A stretch of DNA of 64,000 nt from Stutzerimonas kunmingensis (GTDB taxonomy: Bacteria; Pseudomonadota; Gammaproteobacteria; Pseudomonadales; Pseudomonadaceae), in contig NZ_CP090366.1 of the NCBI RefSeq assembly GCF_021432085.1, forward strand, positions 496,001 to 560,000, given 5' to 3'. The position numbers and the translations under genes were made by a program. Positions 20,143 to 28,994 of the stretch are shown piece by piece (position 1 is the first letter of the stretch; each line of letters opens with the position of its first letter). The notes beneath the pieces were generated by a model. The model was not told where the DNA came from, searched no databases, and saw nothing but the letters and a program-made list of their open reading frames with translations.

Positions 20143-20170
20143 AGCGCGGCTGCAGGCTCGAACAACGCAA

Positions 20171-20204
20171 AGCCCCGGATCAATCGATCCGGGGCTCTAG
20201 TTTT
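20171..20204. terminator. Rho-independent terminator after serB
   Basis: agccccggat (20171-20180) pairs perfectly with atccggggct (20187-20196) around a 6-base loop, followed by ctagtttt. It also lies at the end of the converging alcohol dehydrogenase gene. Confidence 0.88.
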
Positions 20205-20227
20205 GTCACTCATGCCTTGCAGTGTCT

Positions 20228-21301
20228 TCAGGGTTTGATCGCCACTTTCAGCACGCCATCGCGCTGATTGGCAAACAGGTCGTAGGCGTCGGTGATGTCG
20301 TCCAGCGCATATTGATGGGTGACCAGCGGGCCGAGATCGACCCGGCCCGAGGCGACCACATTGAGCAGTCGGCGCATGCGCTCCTTGCCGCCCGGGCAGA
20401 GCGAGGTGACGATCTTGTTGTCGCCAAGCCCCGCATGGAAAGCGCCGAGCGGAATGGTCAGGTCACTGGAATAGACGCCCAGGCTGGACAGCGTTCCGCC
20501 CGGCTTGAGTACTCGCAATGCGCTCTCGAACGTCGATTGCAGGCCCAGCGCCTCGATGGAGGCGTCGACGCCGCGGCCGCCGGTTAGCTTGAGAACCTCT
20601 TCCACCACATCGACATTGCGGAAGTTGAGCGTCACGTCCGCTCCCATCTTCCGGGCGATATCCAGTCGCGCATCCACACCGTCCACGGCGATGATGGTGC
20701 CCGCACCGCGGAGCCTGGCGCCAGCGGTGGCACAGAGGCCGATGGGCCCCTGGGCGAAGATCACCACGATGTCGCCGATCTTGATATTGGCCGCCTCGGC
20801 GCCGGCGAATCCGGTGGACATGATGTCCGGGCACATCAGCACCTGTTCGTCGGTCAGGCCGTCCGGTACGGGCGCCAGGTTGGCCATGGCGTCGGGTACC
20901 AGTACGTACTCGGCCTGGGTGCCGTCGATGCTGTTGCCGAAACGCCAGCCGCCCATGGGCTTGTAACCATGACAGGAGCAGCCGCCGTCCTGCGAGGGGA
21001 GGCCGTCCTGACAGGCGTAGGAGGTGAAGCTCGGGCAGATGGCCCCGGCGATGACGCGCTGACCTTCCTGGTAGCCCTTGACGTTGCTGCCCAGCTTTTC
21101 GATGACGCCTACCGGCTCGTGGCCGATGGTCAGGCCGGGAGCGACCGGATACTCACCCTTGAGAATGTGCACGTCGGTGCCGCAGATCGTGGTTGTGGTG
21201 ATGCGTAGCAGGGCATCGTTGGGGCCGATCTCGGGGATGGGCTTGTCCTGCAGTTCGATGCGGCCCGGTTCGACGAACACGGCAGCTTTCATCATGACCA
21301 T
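20228..21301 (-). CDS. Zinc-type NAD(P)-dependent alcohol dehydrogenase
   Basis: A 357-residue MDR-family dehydrogenase. Catalytic zinc ligands are seen in TTTICGTDVHILKGEYP (Cys40) and GHEPVGVIEKLG (His, Glu). The Rossmann motif is in VVIFAQGPIGLCATAGARL, and the cofactor-selecting residue VDG at the end of the next strand suggests NAD. The usual structural-zinc pattern CxxCxxC is absent; in its place is CPSFTSYACQDGLPSQDGGC followed by SC, four cysteines in a different spacing. The overall sequence resembles isopropanol-type secondary alcohol dehydrogenases. The first ATG (21301) has AAGAGGAG 7 bases ahead. It is a single gene, convergent with serB. Substrate unknown. Confidence 0.85.
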   Translation of the reverse strand: MVMMKAAVFVEPGRIELQDKPIPEIGPNDALLRITTTTICGTDVHILKGEYPVAPGLTIGHEPVGVIEKLGSNVKGYQEGQRVIAGAICPSFTSYACQDGLPSQDGGCSCHGYKPMGGWRFGNSIDGTQAEYVLVPDAMANLAPVPDGLTDEQVLMCPDIMSTGFAGAEAANIKIGDIVVIFAQGPIGLCATAGARLRGAGTIIAVDGVDARLDIARKMGADVTLNFRNVDVVEEVLKLTGGRGVDASIEALGLQSTFESALRVLKPGGTLSSLGVYSSDLTIPLGAFHAGLGDNKIVTSLCPGGKERMRRLLNVVASGRVDLGPLVTHQYALDDITDAYDLFANQRDGVLKVAIKP

Positions 21302-21437
21302 GGTGCGGCTCCTCTTCGAGTTGAAGGCGTCCGGACACTCTAGCTCAGCGCTGCGGCTGGCCAGTGATCGTAGTCAAGCTGAGGTGGATTGTCTGCTGGC
21401 GTTGGGGCTGGCGGGAGGCTGCCAGCCCGGCGGCGCA

Positions 21438-23504
21438 TCACTCCTCGTCGGAGGCGAAGTCGTAGTCCATCGACTGACTCGGGCCCTGCAGATAATGGCC
21501 CTGGATGTAGCTGACGCCGGCTTGCCACAGCGTAGCGAGTACGGTCGCGCTTTCGACGAACGGCACGATGCTCTGCTTCTGCTGCTCGTGCAGTTCGGCG
21601 AGCAGGGCCTTGAGCGCTTCCTGGTTTTCCTGGCGGGTCAGATCCTGGGTGTAGGAGCCATCGACCTTGATGAACTCGGCATCCAGATGCTTGAGCGTAT
21701 TGAATGGGTTGAGCACGCAGCCGAACTGGGCGAGCGCGGTGCGGCATCCGAGGCCGTTGAGTCCCTGGGCCAGCGCCTTGGCTGGTTTGAGATAGGCCAC
21801 GGCATCGGCTTCACCGAACTCGAAGGCCAGCGAATCGCCTGGCAGGCGCGAAGCCTTGAGCACGACGCCGAGCCAGGGCAGCAGGCTGGGGTCCTGGATA
21901 CTGGCGGCGGACAGGTGCAGGAACAGTCGCGTGCGATGGCCCTTGGCGCGGTGCTCGGCGAGCAGTTTGATGGAGTTGAGAATGACCCAGCGGTCGATCT
22001 TGGCAGCCAGGCCGGCGTCGGCCGCGGTACTGAGGAACTCGTTCGGCGGGACTTCCACGCCCTGCGGATCGAGTAGCCGCAGCAGCACTTCGTAATGCTC
22101 GAAGCTGTCGCCGCGCAGGCTGATGATCGGCTGGAACAGCAGGCGGAAGCTGTTGCTTTCCAGCGCCTGCTTGAGCATCGCGACGATGTCGCCGCGGTTG
22201 GCTGCTGCCGCCAGTTCGTCGGCCGGGTTGTAGAGCTTCAGCGCATTGCCGTCGCTCAGTTCATCGGCACAGCGGTGCGCGCGCTCGATCGCGTCTTGAG
22301 CCTTGGCGGTCTTCTCGTCGAGGCCGGCAACGCCGATGCTGAGGGTGGTTTGCACCGTGCGACCGCCGACATCGAGCAGTTGGCCTTCGACCTTGGTCAG
22401 CAGCTTGCGCAGCTCCGGTTCGGCCTGCTGCGGAATGACGCCGGGTTGCAGGACTGCAAAGACGTCATCGGCGAAGCGAGCCAGCTGGGCTTCGCCGGGG
22501 AAGTGGCCCCGCAACAGGGTGGCGAGCTGGTTGAGCAGCTGGTCGGAGTCGGTCAGGCCGATGTCTGCTTGTAACGCGGCGAAGCGATCGACGCGAATGT
22601 AGGCGAGGCTGGCGGGCTGACCGGCATTGATCGCGCGCTCTACCGCGGCGTCAATCACTTCGAGGAAGCTGTTGCGGTTGAGCAGGCCGGTTACCGGGTC
22701 CTGGCTGCTGATCTCGCGCAGCTTCTGCAGTTCGGCACTGTCGTTCTCGGCGCGGATCACCACCTGAATGCAGGGCTCGCCGTCATAGGCCGCCGGCGAG
22801 AAGTGCATGCGTGTCTTGAGTGTGTCGCCATCGGCGCGCACGCCGCCACAGGCCAGTTCGGCGCTGCCTTCCATGCTCTGGTAATTCTTCAGGAAGGTCT
22901 TGAAACGGCTCTGGTCGGTGCCGCTGATCAGATCGATCATCGGCATGCCTTCCAGATCCTCTACGTCGTCGTAGCCGAACAGTTCGAGATAGGCGCGGTT
23001 GGCGTAGATGTGCATGCCGTCGTGCACGTAGGCAATGGCGTCCACCGAGCTGTCGAGCAAGAGCTGGCAGCGTTTTTCCGCTTCACGCAGCGCCACTTCC
23101 GCTGAACGGCGCGCGCGGCGCTCTTCGAGATTGGCCAGTTCGCGATTGGCCACCAGCAGCAGCCATTCGTCCTCGCCCTGCGGCAGAGCATCCTGGGCGC
23201 CGAGCATCAGCGCTTCGGTGATCGCTTCGGCGTCGTTGCCCGCTGTGAGCTGGATGATGGGGATGTCCTTGGCCTGCCGGCGAATGGCGTTGATGGCCTC
23301 GCTGGGGTCGAGGTTCTCGCTCTGCGGTGCATTGATCAGCAGGTCCCAGGTCTGTTTCAGGGCTTCGGCCAGATCGTCGCTGGAGGTGAGTCGATGCACC
23401 CGGGTCGCCTGTCCGGCATTGCGGAAGAGGCTGACCAGGCGCTCGGCCTCGTTCTGCGAGTCTTCGAGAATCAGCAGGCGGATGGTTTTCTTTTGCAGGG
23501 CCAT
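21438..23504 (-). CDS. fimX: FimX-like c-di-GMP receptor (REC-PAS-GGDEF-EAL)
   Basis: The 688-residue protein has the FimX layout: an N-terminal REC-like domain (1-125) lacking the standard phosphoacceptor pattern, a PAS domain (about 145-255), a degenerate GGDEF domain whose signature reads ADDVF (345-349), and a degenerate EAL domain with EVL at 472-474 (YEVLLRL). In P. aeruginosa FimX binds c-di-GMP through the EAL domain without hydrolysing it and promotes type IV pilus assembly and twitching at the pole. Its position close to serB and directly downstream of the PilZ-like gene matches P. aeruginosa. Catalysis of either reaction is unlikely given the missing signature residues. Confidence 0.92.
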   Translation of the reverse strand: MALQKKTIRLLILEDSQNEAERLVSLFRNAGQATRVHRLTSSDDLAEALKQTWDLLINAPQSENLDPSEAINAIRRQAKDIPIIQLTAGNDAEAITEALMLGAQDALPQGEDEWLLLVANRELANLEERRARRSAEVALREAEKRCQLLLDSSVDAIAYVHDGMHIYANRAYLELFGYDDVEDLEGMPMIDLISGTDQSRFKTFLKNYQSMEGSAELACGGVRADGDTLKTRMHFSPAAYDGEPCIQVVIRAENDSAELQKLREISSQDPVTGLLNRNSFLEVIDAAVERAINAGQPASLAYIRVDRFAALQADIGLTDSDQLLNQLATLLRGHFPGEAQLARFADDVFAVLQPGVIPQQAEPELRKLLTKVEGQLLDVGGRTVQTTLSIGVAGLDEKTAKAQDAIERAHRCADELSDGNALKLYNPADELAAAANRGDIVAMLKQALESNSFRLLFQPIISLRGDSFEHYEVLLRLLDPQGVEVPPNEFLSTAADAGLAAKIDRWVILNSIKLLAEHRAKGHRTRLFLHLSAASIQDPSLLPWLGVVLKASRLPGDSLAFEFGEADAVAYLKPAKALAQGLNGLGCRTALAQFGCVLNPFNTLKHLDAEFIKVDGSYTQDLTRQENQEALKALLAELHEQQKQSIVPFVESATVLATLWQAGVSYIQGHYLQGPSQSMDYDFASDEE

Positions 23505-23565
23505 GGCAACAGCTTAAGTGCGCGCCAAAGCGGCGCGGGCAGGCAGGAGTGCGAGACTCGGCAAT

Positions 23566-25404
23566 CTACAGCGACTTCCAGAGTGAGTCAAAATCTTCAT
23601 CCCCGCCCGCTGTGTGGGTTTTCCAGCCTGTGACAGGCGTCTCTCGCTCTGGCACGACCTGGCCGAGGGAGCGGTATTCGAACTGATTGTAGTTGCCCGT
23701 GGTCGCACGGCGCTGGTTCAGCACGGCACGTTCTTCCTCGCCGTTGCGGTTGATCTGTACCTTGTGTCCCTCCTGGAAGGGCAGGCGTGGTGCGATCAGC
23801 GTTGCCGGCTGGGAGATCGCGGCGATCTCCGGCAACAGCAGGGCGCGCAGGTACTCACTGCCTTGGTCGACCTTGCGCAGCAGGCGCAGACCACAGGGCA
23901 TGGCCTGCGGCGCTATCAGTTCGATGCCCAGCTGCGTGCTGCCGCCGCGTACCTGACGAACCCAGCGCACCACGGCGACGCTCCAGGTTTGCCCGGTTTC
24001 TTCGCGCAGTCCCAAGAGCTCGCCGGTCTGCAGCAGGCTGGGCACCTCGCCTTCCCAGGCCAGGCAGTAACCGCCGGGGCTATGGTCGACCAGCTGGACC
24101 TGGTAGATCGGATGATCTTCGCTGTTGGTGGATTTGCTTTTTGTCGGAGCAGGCGCAGCTGCTCTGCTCGCTGGCGCTACACGCGAGACATCGGGCCGGA
24201 CGAACTCGATGTGGTCGTTGTCCGGCAGGCGTTCGATGCTGAGGCTGTGTGCATCGAAGGCATTGGCCCAGACATCCGCGGCGCCGTTGTGCAGCTTGAA
24301 GACCGCTCGATTCGAGGAGCCGGGCAGCTCGAGCACCTCGTTGAAGGCGCGCTGACCGGCGAGCTGATAATGCAGTGCGGTCATGCCGATGCATAGCGTC
24401 AGCGCGCCCTTTGCCGGCGTGCGCTGGAAGGTTCGTTCGGAGATGGCGCCCCATGCCGAACTCAGGTGGCGCAGCAGATCGTCGTCGAGTCCTGCGGCGG
24501 CCGGAAGACGGCTCAACCGTCGGTTGTCGGGCGCCAGGCGCAGGTGTTCATCGATGACGCCGACCAGCATCCGGGTATCGATGCCGAGCAGATTCTGCTG
24601 GTTTCTGTCGGGAAACAACGACCGATAGCGCGGTGGCCCGTCCACCAGCGGAGACAGGAGGAAGAGGCTATTGGCTGAACTGGCCGGCTGGATCTGCGCC
24701 ATGGCGCCCCAGGCCTCCAGTGCTGCGGCCAGCTTGACGATGTTTTGCTGACGCAACTGATTGCAGCGCGCGCAACCGAGCAGCAGCGCTGCCAGGTAAC
24801 TCTGCTCGGCGGTGAGCTCCTTGGCGTGTCGTGCCAGTGGGTCGCGCAGCAGCAGGCGCTCGGTGCCATGCTCGACCGCCAGCTGGTAGAGCTGGTGCAG
24901 TTCCAGCCACAGTCCGGCGGCTGCCGGGCTGTACAGCTGAGTGGAGCGGATCAGCAAGGCGCCGAGGCTGTGAATGGCGCGTTGCAGGGCGATCGATAGC
25001 AGCTGATGTCGATCGCGCTCGGGTTGGGAAACCACACGCACCACGATCAGCTTGTAGCCAACCGCGAGGTGATTCTGCAGCGCCTGGCAGAGACCGGCGA
25101 CTTTGCGTGGTCGCTCGCTGAGCACGATGGGCTGGTTGACGAAGTGCTTTTCCAGCTGGTTGCAGACGAAATGCACGTCCGGCCGCAGCAGTTCCAGCAT
25201 CTGCAGGCGGGTTTCCGTGGCGATGCGCAGTTGGTTGAGTTCGATCAGCGCCTGGTAAAGCTGGCGCGCGGTTTCGCCTATGTTGGCTTTCGGCAAGCCG
25301 GCGAGCCAGCCGGTTACGCCGCGCACGCTGGCGTCGCAGAAGGACAGGGTCTGCCGGGTGGGCGCTGGTACGCGCAACAGCAGATGATGGCTCTGTCTAT
25401 CCAA
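23566..25404 (-). CDS. PilZ-like domain protein upstream of fimX
   Basis: A 612-residue cytoplasmic protein. The N-terminal 400 residues are helical and have no recognised domain. A C-terminal PilZ-like barrel (about 445-520) shows YQVQLVDHSPGGYCLAW, which matches the D/NxSxxG half of the c-di-GMP motif, but the RxxxR arm is not obvious, so binding is uncertain. The gene is 61 bases upstream of fimX on the same strand and probably co-transcribed, which suggests a role with FimX in c-di-GMP control of pili. The start is TTG at 25404 (MDRQSHHLLL) with GGAG 8 bases ahead. A homologue precedes fimX in P. aeruginosa and is little studied. Confidence 0.75.
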   Translation of the reverse strand: MDRQSHHLLLRVPAPTRQTLSFCDASVRGVTGWLAGLPKANIGETARQLYQALIELNQLRIATETRLQMLELLRPDVHFVCNQLEKHFVNQPIVLSERPRKVAGLCQALQNHLAVGYKLIVVRVVSQPERDRHQLLSIALQRAIHSLGALLIRSTQLYSPAAAGLWLELHQLYQLAVEHGTERLLLRDPLARHAKELTAEQSYLAALLLGCARCNQLRQQNIVKLAAALEAWGAMAQIQPASSANSLFLLSPLVDGPPRYRSLFPDRNQQNLLGIDTRMLVGVIDEHLRLAPDNRRLSRLPAAAGLDDDLLRHLSSAWGAISERTFQRTPAKGALTLCIGMTALHYQLAGQRAFNEVLELPGSSNRAVFKLHNGAADVWANAFDAHSLSIERLPDNDHIEFVRPDVSRVAPASRAAAPAPTKSKSTNSEDHPIYQVQLVDHSPGGYCLAWEGEVPSLLQTGELLGLREETGQTWSVAVVRWVRQVRGGSTQLGIELIAPQAMPCGLRLLRKVDQGSEYLRALLLPEIAAISQPATLIAPRLPFQEGHKVQINRNGEEERAVLNQRRATTGNYNQFEYRSLGQVVPERETPVTGWKTHTAGGDEDFDSLWKSL

Positions 25405-25500
25405 ACGGTTGGCTCCGCGGTGGTCAGGGCATAATTAATGAGAACTCTATCAATATCTGCCGCAGCGGGCAGGACTGAATGATGGCTTCATGATATTAGC

Positions 25501-25533
25501 CGACGTTCGGCAGTTATGGGCTGCCGAACGTCG
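25501..25533. terminator. Hairpin after psd
   Basis: A perfect 13-base inverted repeat (cgacgttcggcag / ctgccgaacgtcg, 7-base loop) starts just past the psd stop. It has no long T run, so it may be a weak terminator or an mRNA end-stabilising structure. Confidence 0.6.
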
Positions 25534-25545
25534 CTGGGGCAGGAA

Positions 25546-26439
25546 TCAGAGGGTTTCGAGCGGGTCGGCGGCGGTTGGACTGGACGTCGCCTGGCCCAGC
25601 GCTTCGCCCATGCACACGGGGCTCAGCGGCCCTAGTTGTTCAGCCCAGCGCACCTGTTCCGGCCCGAACAGCAGAATTACCGTCGAACCCAGCTTGAAAC
25701 GGCCCATCTCGGCGCCTTTCTCAAGATGGATGGGCACACGCGCCGCTTCGTCGTAGCGGAAAGTCTTCAAGGCACGCTTGGGTGGTGTGACCAGGCCGGC
25801 CCAGACGGTCTCGATGCTGGCGACGATCATCGCGCCGACCAGCACCATGGCCATCGGCCCGTGCTCGGTATCGAACAGGCAGACCACCCGCTCGTTGCGC
25901 GCGAACAGCTCCGGCACGCCCTGCGCGGTGACCGTGTTGACCGAGAAGATGCGCCCCGGCACGTAGACCATTTCCCGCAGCGTGCCGCTGACCGGCATAT
26001 GCACGCGGTGATAATCCTTGGGCGAGAGGTAGACCGTGGCGAACGCGCCGCCCATGAACGGAGCGGCGCGTTCGTGATCGCCGCCAAGCAGCTCCATGGC
26101 GCTGTAACTGTGGCCCTTGGCCTGGAAGATACGGCCTTGTTCTATCCGGCCCAGCTGGCTGATGGCGCCGTCGCAGGGGTTGAGGATGGCGCCCGGAGTC
26201 TGATCCAGCGGGCGGGCACCGTCTCTCAAAGCGCGGGTGAAGAAGGCATTGAAGTGCTCGTAGGCCGTGGGCTCCTCGACCTGGGCCTCGCGCATGTCGA
26301 CCTGAAAATGCCGGACGAACCACTTGATGAAGGTGTTCTTCACCCACGGCAGCCGGCACTCGGCCAGGCAGCCAGCCAGACGGGAGATGAGGTGATGGGG
26401 CAGCACGTACTGGCTGATGACGAACAGGCGATCTTTCAT
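25546..26439 (-). CDS. psd: Phosphatidylserine decarboxylase proenzyme
   Basis: Psd converts phosphatidylserine to phosphatidylethanolamine at the inner membrane. The proenzyme self-cleaves to create a pyruvoyl group from the serine in the LGST motif, here [12 protein letters not shown] near the C-terminus. The conserved [22 protein letters not shown] and [13 protein letters not shown] (with catalytic His) blocks are present. The ATG at 26439 is chosen over 26454 because AAGGA lies 5 bases upstream and the 297-residue product fits the family. It starts 11 bases after the rhodanese gene, so the two are co-transcribed. Confidence 0.95.
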   Translation of the reverse strand: MKDRLFVISQYVLPHHLISRLAGCLAECRLPWVKNTFIKWFVRHFQVDMREAQVEEPTAYEHFNAFFTRALRDGARPLDQTPGAILNPCDGAISQLGRIEQGRIFQAKGHSYSAMELLGGDHERAAPFMGGAFATVYLSPKDYHRVHMPVSGTLREMVYVPGRIFSVNTVTAQGVPELFARNERVVCLFDTEHGPMAMVLVGAMIVASIETVWAGLVTPPKRALKTFRYDEAARVPIHLEKGAEMGRFKLGSTVILLFGPEQVRWAEQLGPLSPVCMGEALGQATSSPTAADPLETL

Positions 26440-26450
26440 GTGGGTCCTTT

Positions 26451-27266
26451 TCATTGCTGCACCGGTGTATCAGGCAGGTTGCCCCATTCGGACCAGGAGC
26501 CGGCATAGCCCTTGACGCGTGGGTAGCCGAGTGCCTTGGCCAGGAGGTAGGTGAGGCCGGAGCGATGATGGGTGTGGCAGTGGGTTACGACTTCCTTTTC
26601 CGGGACGATGCCCAGTGCCTCCAACTGCTCGGAGATGTCCTCGCGGATTCGGAGGTCGCGAGCACGGTCCATGGCGGCGGTCCACTCGAAGTTGATTGCC
26701 CCGGGTATGTGGCCGCCCCGCGCGGCAAAGAGTTTTTCGCCACGGAATTCGGCCGGCGAGCGCGCGTCCCAGATCACCAGATCGTCTGCGCCGAGGCGGC
26801 TTTCGATGTAGCTGCGGGTCGCGATTGGGGCGGGGTCCATCGTCAGGTTCGGCAGGCCGGGCGCCGCCTCGGGTATCTGCTGGGTCAGCGGTCGCGCCTC
26901 GCCGAGCCAGGCGTGCAGCCCGCCGTTGAGGTAGTGGTAGTGGTGATGGCCGATCACGTCGAGCAGCCAGATGAAACGACCGGCCCAGCCGCCGCCTTCG
27001 TCGTCATACACCACGTACACCGCGTCGTGCCGATGACCCAGTGCGCCGAACAATCGCTGCAGCTGCGCAATATCCGGAAGCAATCCCGGCGCTGGCGGCT
27101 GGCCGAGCTGGGTCTGTTTGGGATCGACGAAGCGAGCGCCCGGCAGGTGGCCTTCGGCATAACGGGCGGCGCTGGTCAGGTCGACCAGAATCAGCTCCGG
27201 CGCGTCCAGGCGTGCGGCCAGGTCGGCTGGCTCGATCACCAGCGGCAGGTTGGAAAAGGCAGACAC
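26451..27266 (-). CDS. Rhodanese-domain sulfurtransferase (SseA-like)
   Basis: A 271-residue protein with two rhodanese domains. The second is active: the loop after the strand reads [13 protein letters not shown], with the catalytic cysteine in a C-x5-R/S arrangement. The first ([20 protein letters not shown]) lacks a cysteine, as is usual for thiosulfate/3-mercaptopyruvate sulfurtransferases. It transfers sulfane sulfur from thiosulfate or mercaptopyruvate to an acceptor such as cyanide or a thiol. GTG at 27266 is favoured ([17 protein letters not shown]) because GAGGG lies 6 bases upstream; an ATG 12 bases earlier overlaps that ribosome site. Operon with psd. Confidence 0.88.
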   Translation of the reverse strand: MSAFSNLPLVIEPADLAARLDAPELILVDLTSAARYAEGHLPGARFVDPKQTQLGQPPAPGLLPDIAQLQRLFGALGHRHDAVYVVYDDEGGGWAGRFIWLLDVIGHHHYHYLNGGLHAWLGEARPLTQQIPEAAPGLPNLTMDPAPIATRSYIESRLGADDLVIWDARSPAEFRGEKLFAARGGHIPGAINFEWTAAMDRARDLRIREDISEQLEALGIVPEKEVVTHCHTHHRSGLTYLLAKALGYPRVKGYAGSWSEWGNLPDTPVQQ

Positions 27267-27313
27267 GGCAGCCCTCATCTAGTCGTAGAAGGGGCGAAGT
27301 CTAGCGAAAAAGC

Positions 27314-28828
27314 TCAGACCCCGCGCCTGCTGAAGGTAGCCAATGCGCGCTCGATGCACTGCGTTGTTTTAGCGAATGTTTGCAGGGTAGTGTCGGAGAA
27401 GGGCGCGCCGTTCTGGTCGGAAACCACCAGCATCAGCACGCGCCCGTCGATGCCCAGCGAGCGCAACAGCAGATGTTCGCCGCTGAAAAGCGCTTTCAGG
27501 CTGCCGGGCAGCAAGGCCGAGAACTGTGCCATGTTGGCCGGCTGCAGGCGCAGCTGTGCCGGCTTTTCCAGCAGACGCCGCACGATCTGGCTCTGCTCGG
27601 GGGTGAGGGTAAGTCGCGCAGCATCGCTTGGCAGGCCGGCCGATTGCTGGGCGACCAGGCGGTTCTGCTTTCGGTCGAACAGCAACACCAGTGTGCGCTG
27701 CATGCCCGCGCAGGCAAGGGCTTGGCTGGCGGTGGCGGTCAGCTGCAAGACGTTGCTGAACGGCGTCGGCTCGCTGAGCAGGCGGCGACAGTGCTCGCGC
27801 CATTCGGCCAGATCGGCGTCGCTTGCTACCGGCGCAGCACGCAACACCTGAAAACGGGTACCGGTAGGCCACAGCAGGCCTTGAGCCGGATGCCAGAGAT
27901 CGGTCCGGCCGATCTCCCGGGCGCTGGTCGCCGCCTGCTGGTGCACCATCTGCTGCAGATCGGCGAGCGACACCTGCAGATACAAACCGGCCAGGCGCTG
28001 CCAGCGCAGGCTGTGTATGCCGCTCCAGCTATGGTGCGAGGACAGTGCCAGGCCGTTGGCCAGCACGATGGTGTTGCTCGGCAGCGTCAGCCAGCGGCGC
28101 AGGTCGGGGTCGGCGTCGAGCATCTGCTGCTGATGCAGCGGGTGCTCGTTGTCGTGGGCAATATGCAGGGCCTTGATCAGACGCCGCCGATCGGTGCCCA
28201 GCAGGCGATAACCCTGAATGATCCAGTCCGGCAGCCGCCAATGCTCAGCAAGCCTTAGGCACAGCTCCAGCAGGGATACGCCGAGCAGCTCGCGCTCGAC
28301 CCTGCTGGCCGGCTCGCCCTTGACCAGTACCCGCTGCTCCCAACTGTCGAGCAGATGCGGATAGGCGCCTATCAGCGCCCAGGCGGGAGACAGGAACAGC
28401 AGGCTGCCCCAGTGAATGTCCTGCCACAGTCGTGCGAGGCGGGCGGCGAACAGTCCGTTGGCCTGCTGGCTGGCGTGGCGGCTGATTAATACCAGTTGCC
28501 GCAGCGGCTGCGGCATGTCGGCGGCCTCCATGGCCGGAATGCGCGCCAGCAGCGCTTCGGCGCGCTGCAGGCCGATGCGGCTGAGCGCGACCTCCAGGCT
28601 CTCGGCCGGCTGGCTGTCGCCGATGCCTCGATTGGCCTCCTGGATGAAACGCAGCGCCAGCACGGGGCTGTCCTGAATAAGCTCGGCGATCTGCCGCATC
28701 GACTTGCTGCTGTCGCGCAGCGCCAGTCGCACCTTGCCATGGACGCCGGCAAACGCGGGAAGGGGTGCATCGTCGAGAGCCTTGATCCAGGCGGGTATCG
28801 TGCGTGGCAGCGGAGGTGTGGTGGTCAT
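27314..28828 (-). CDS. HDOD-domain protein
   Basis: A 504-residue protein whose first half (about 15-215) is an HDOD domain: ALDDAPLPAFAGVHGKVRLA, the helix SMRQIAELIQDSPVLALRFI, and GIGDSQPAESLEVALSRIGL are typical. HDOD domains resemble inactive HD phosphohydrolases and act in signalling scaffolds. The second half has a GAF-like ending (QRTLVLLFDRKQNRLVAQQS...), which suggests a sensor part, but this is less certain. It is divergent from motA, with a possible shared control region. Its output is unknown; HDOD proteins in pseudomonads are often linked to motility and biofilm regulation. Confidence 0.8.
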   Translation of the reverse strand: MTTTPPLPRTIPAWIKALDDAPLPAFAGVHGKVRLALRDSSKSMRQIAELIQDSPVLALRFIQEANRGIGDSQPAESLEVALSRIGLQRAEALLARIPAMEAADMPQPLRQLVLISRHASQQANGLFAARLARLWQDIHWGSLLFLSPAWALIGAYPHLLDSWEQRVLVKGEPASRVERELLGVSLLELCLRLAEHWRLPDWIIQGYRLLGTDRRRLIKALHIAHDNEHPLHQQQMLDADPDLRRWLTLPSNTIVLANGLALSSHHSWSGIHSLRWQRLAGLYLQVSLADLQQMVHQQAATSAREIGRTDLWHPAQGLLWPTGTRFQVLRAAPVASDADLAEWREHCRRLLSEPTPFSNVLQLTATASQALACAGMQRTLVLLFDRKQNRLVAQQSAGLPSDAARLTLTPEQSQIVRRLLEKPAQLRLQPANMAQFSALLPGSLKALFSGEHLLLRSLGIDGRVLMLVVSDQNGAPFSDTTLQTFAKTTQCIERALATFSRRGV

Positions 28829-28857
28829 GGCCGAACTAGCTTTTCATCGGGATGGCC

Positions 28858-28884
28858 TTTAGTCTGGCGCAAAAGTTCCGATAA
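28858..28884 (+). promoter_or_regulatory. Sigma28 (FliA)-like promoter for motAB
   Basis: TTTAGTCT (28858-28865), 11 bases, then TCCGATAA (28877-28884) fits the flagellar sigma28 consensus TAAAGTTT-N11-GCCGATAA: 7 of 8 at -10, 5 of 8 at -35, exact spacing. It lies about 110 bases upstream of the motA ATG. Flagellar stator genes are classical sigma28 targets in enterobacteria. Confidence 0.55.
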
Positions 28885-28994
28885 CCAGAACAATTCTTCC
28901 AACATTCCTTTCGCAAGGTCGTCTGGTGACGATTCTGGGCGTTTATTTGCCCTTGATCCGGACGGCTCGTAACCAGGTTTTAGACGTACCTCCT

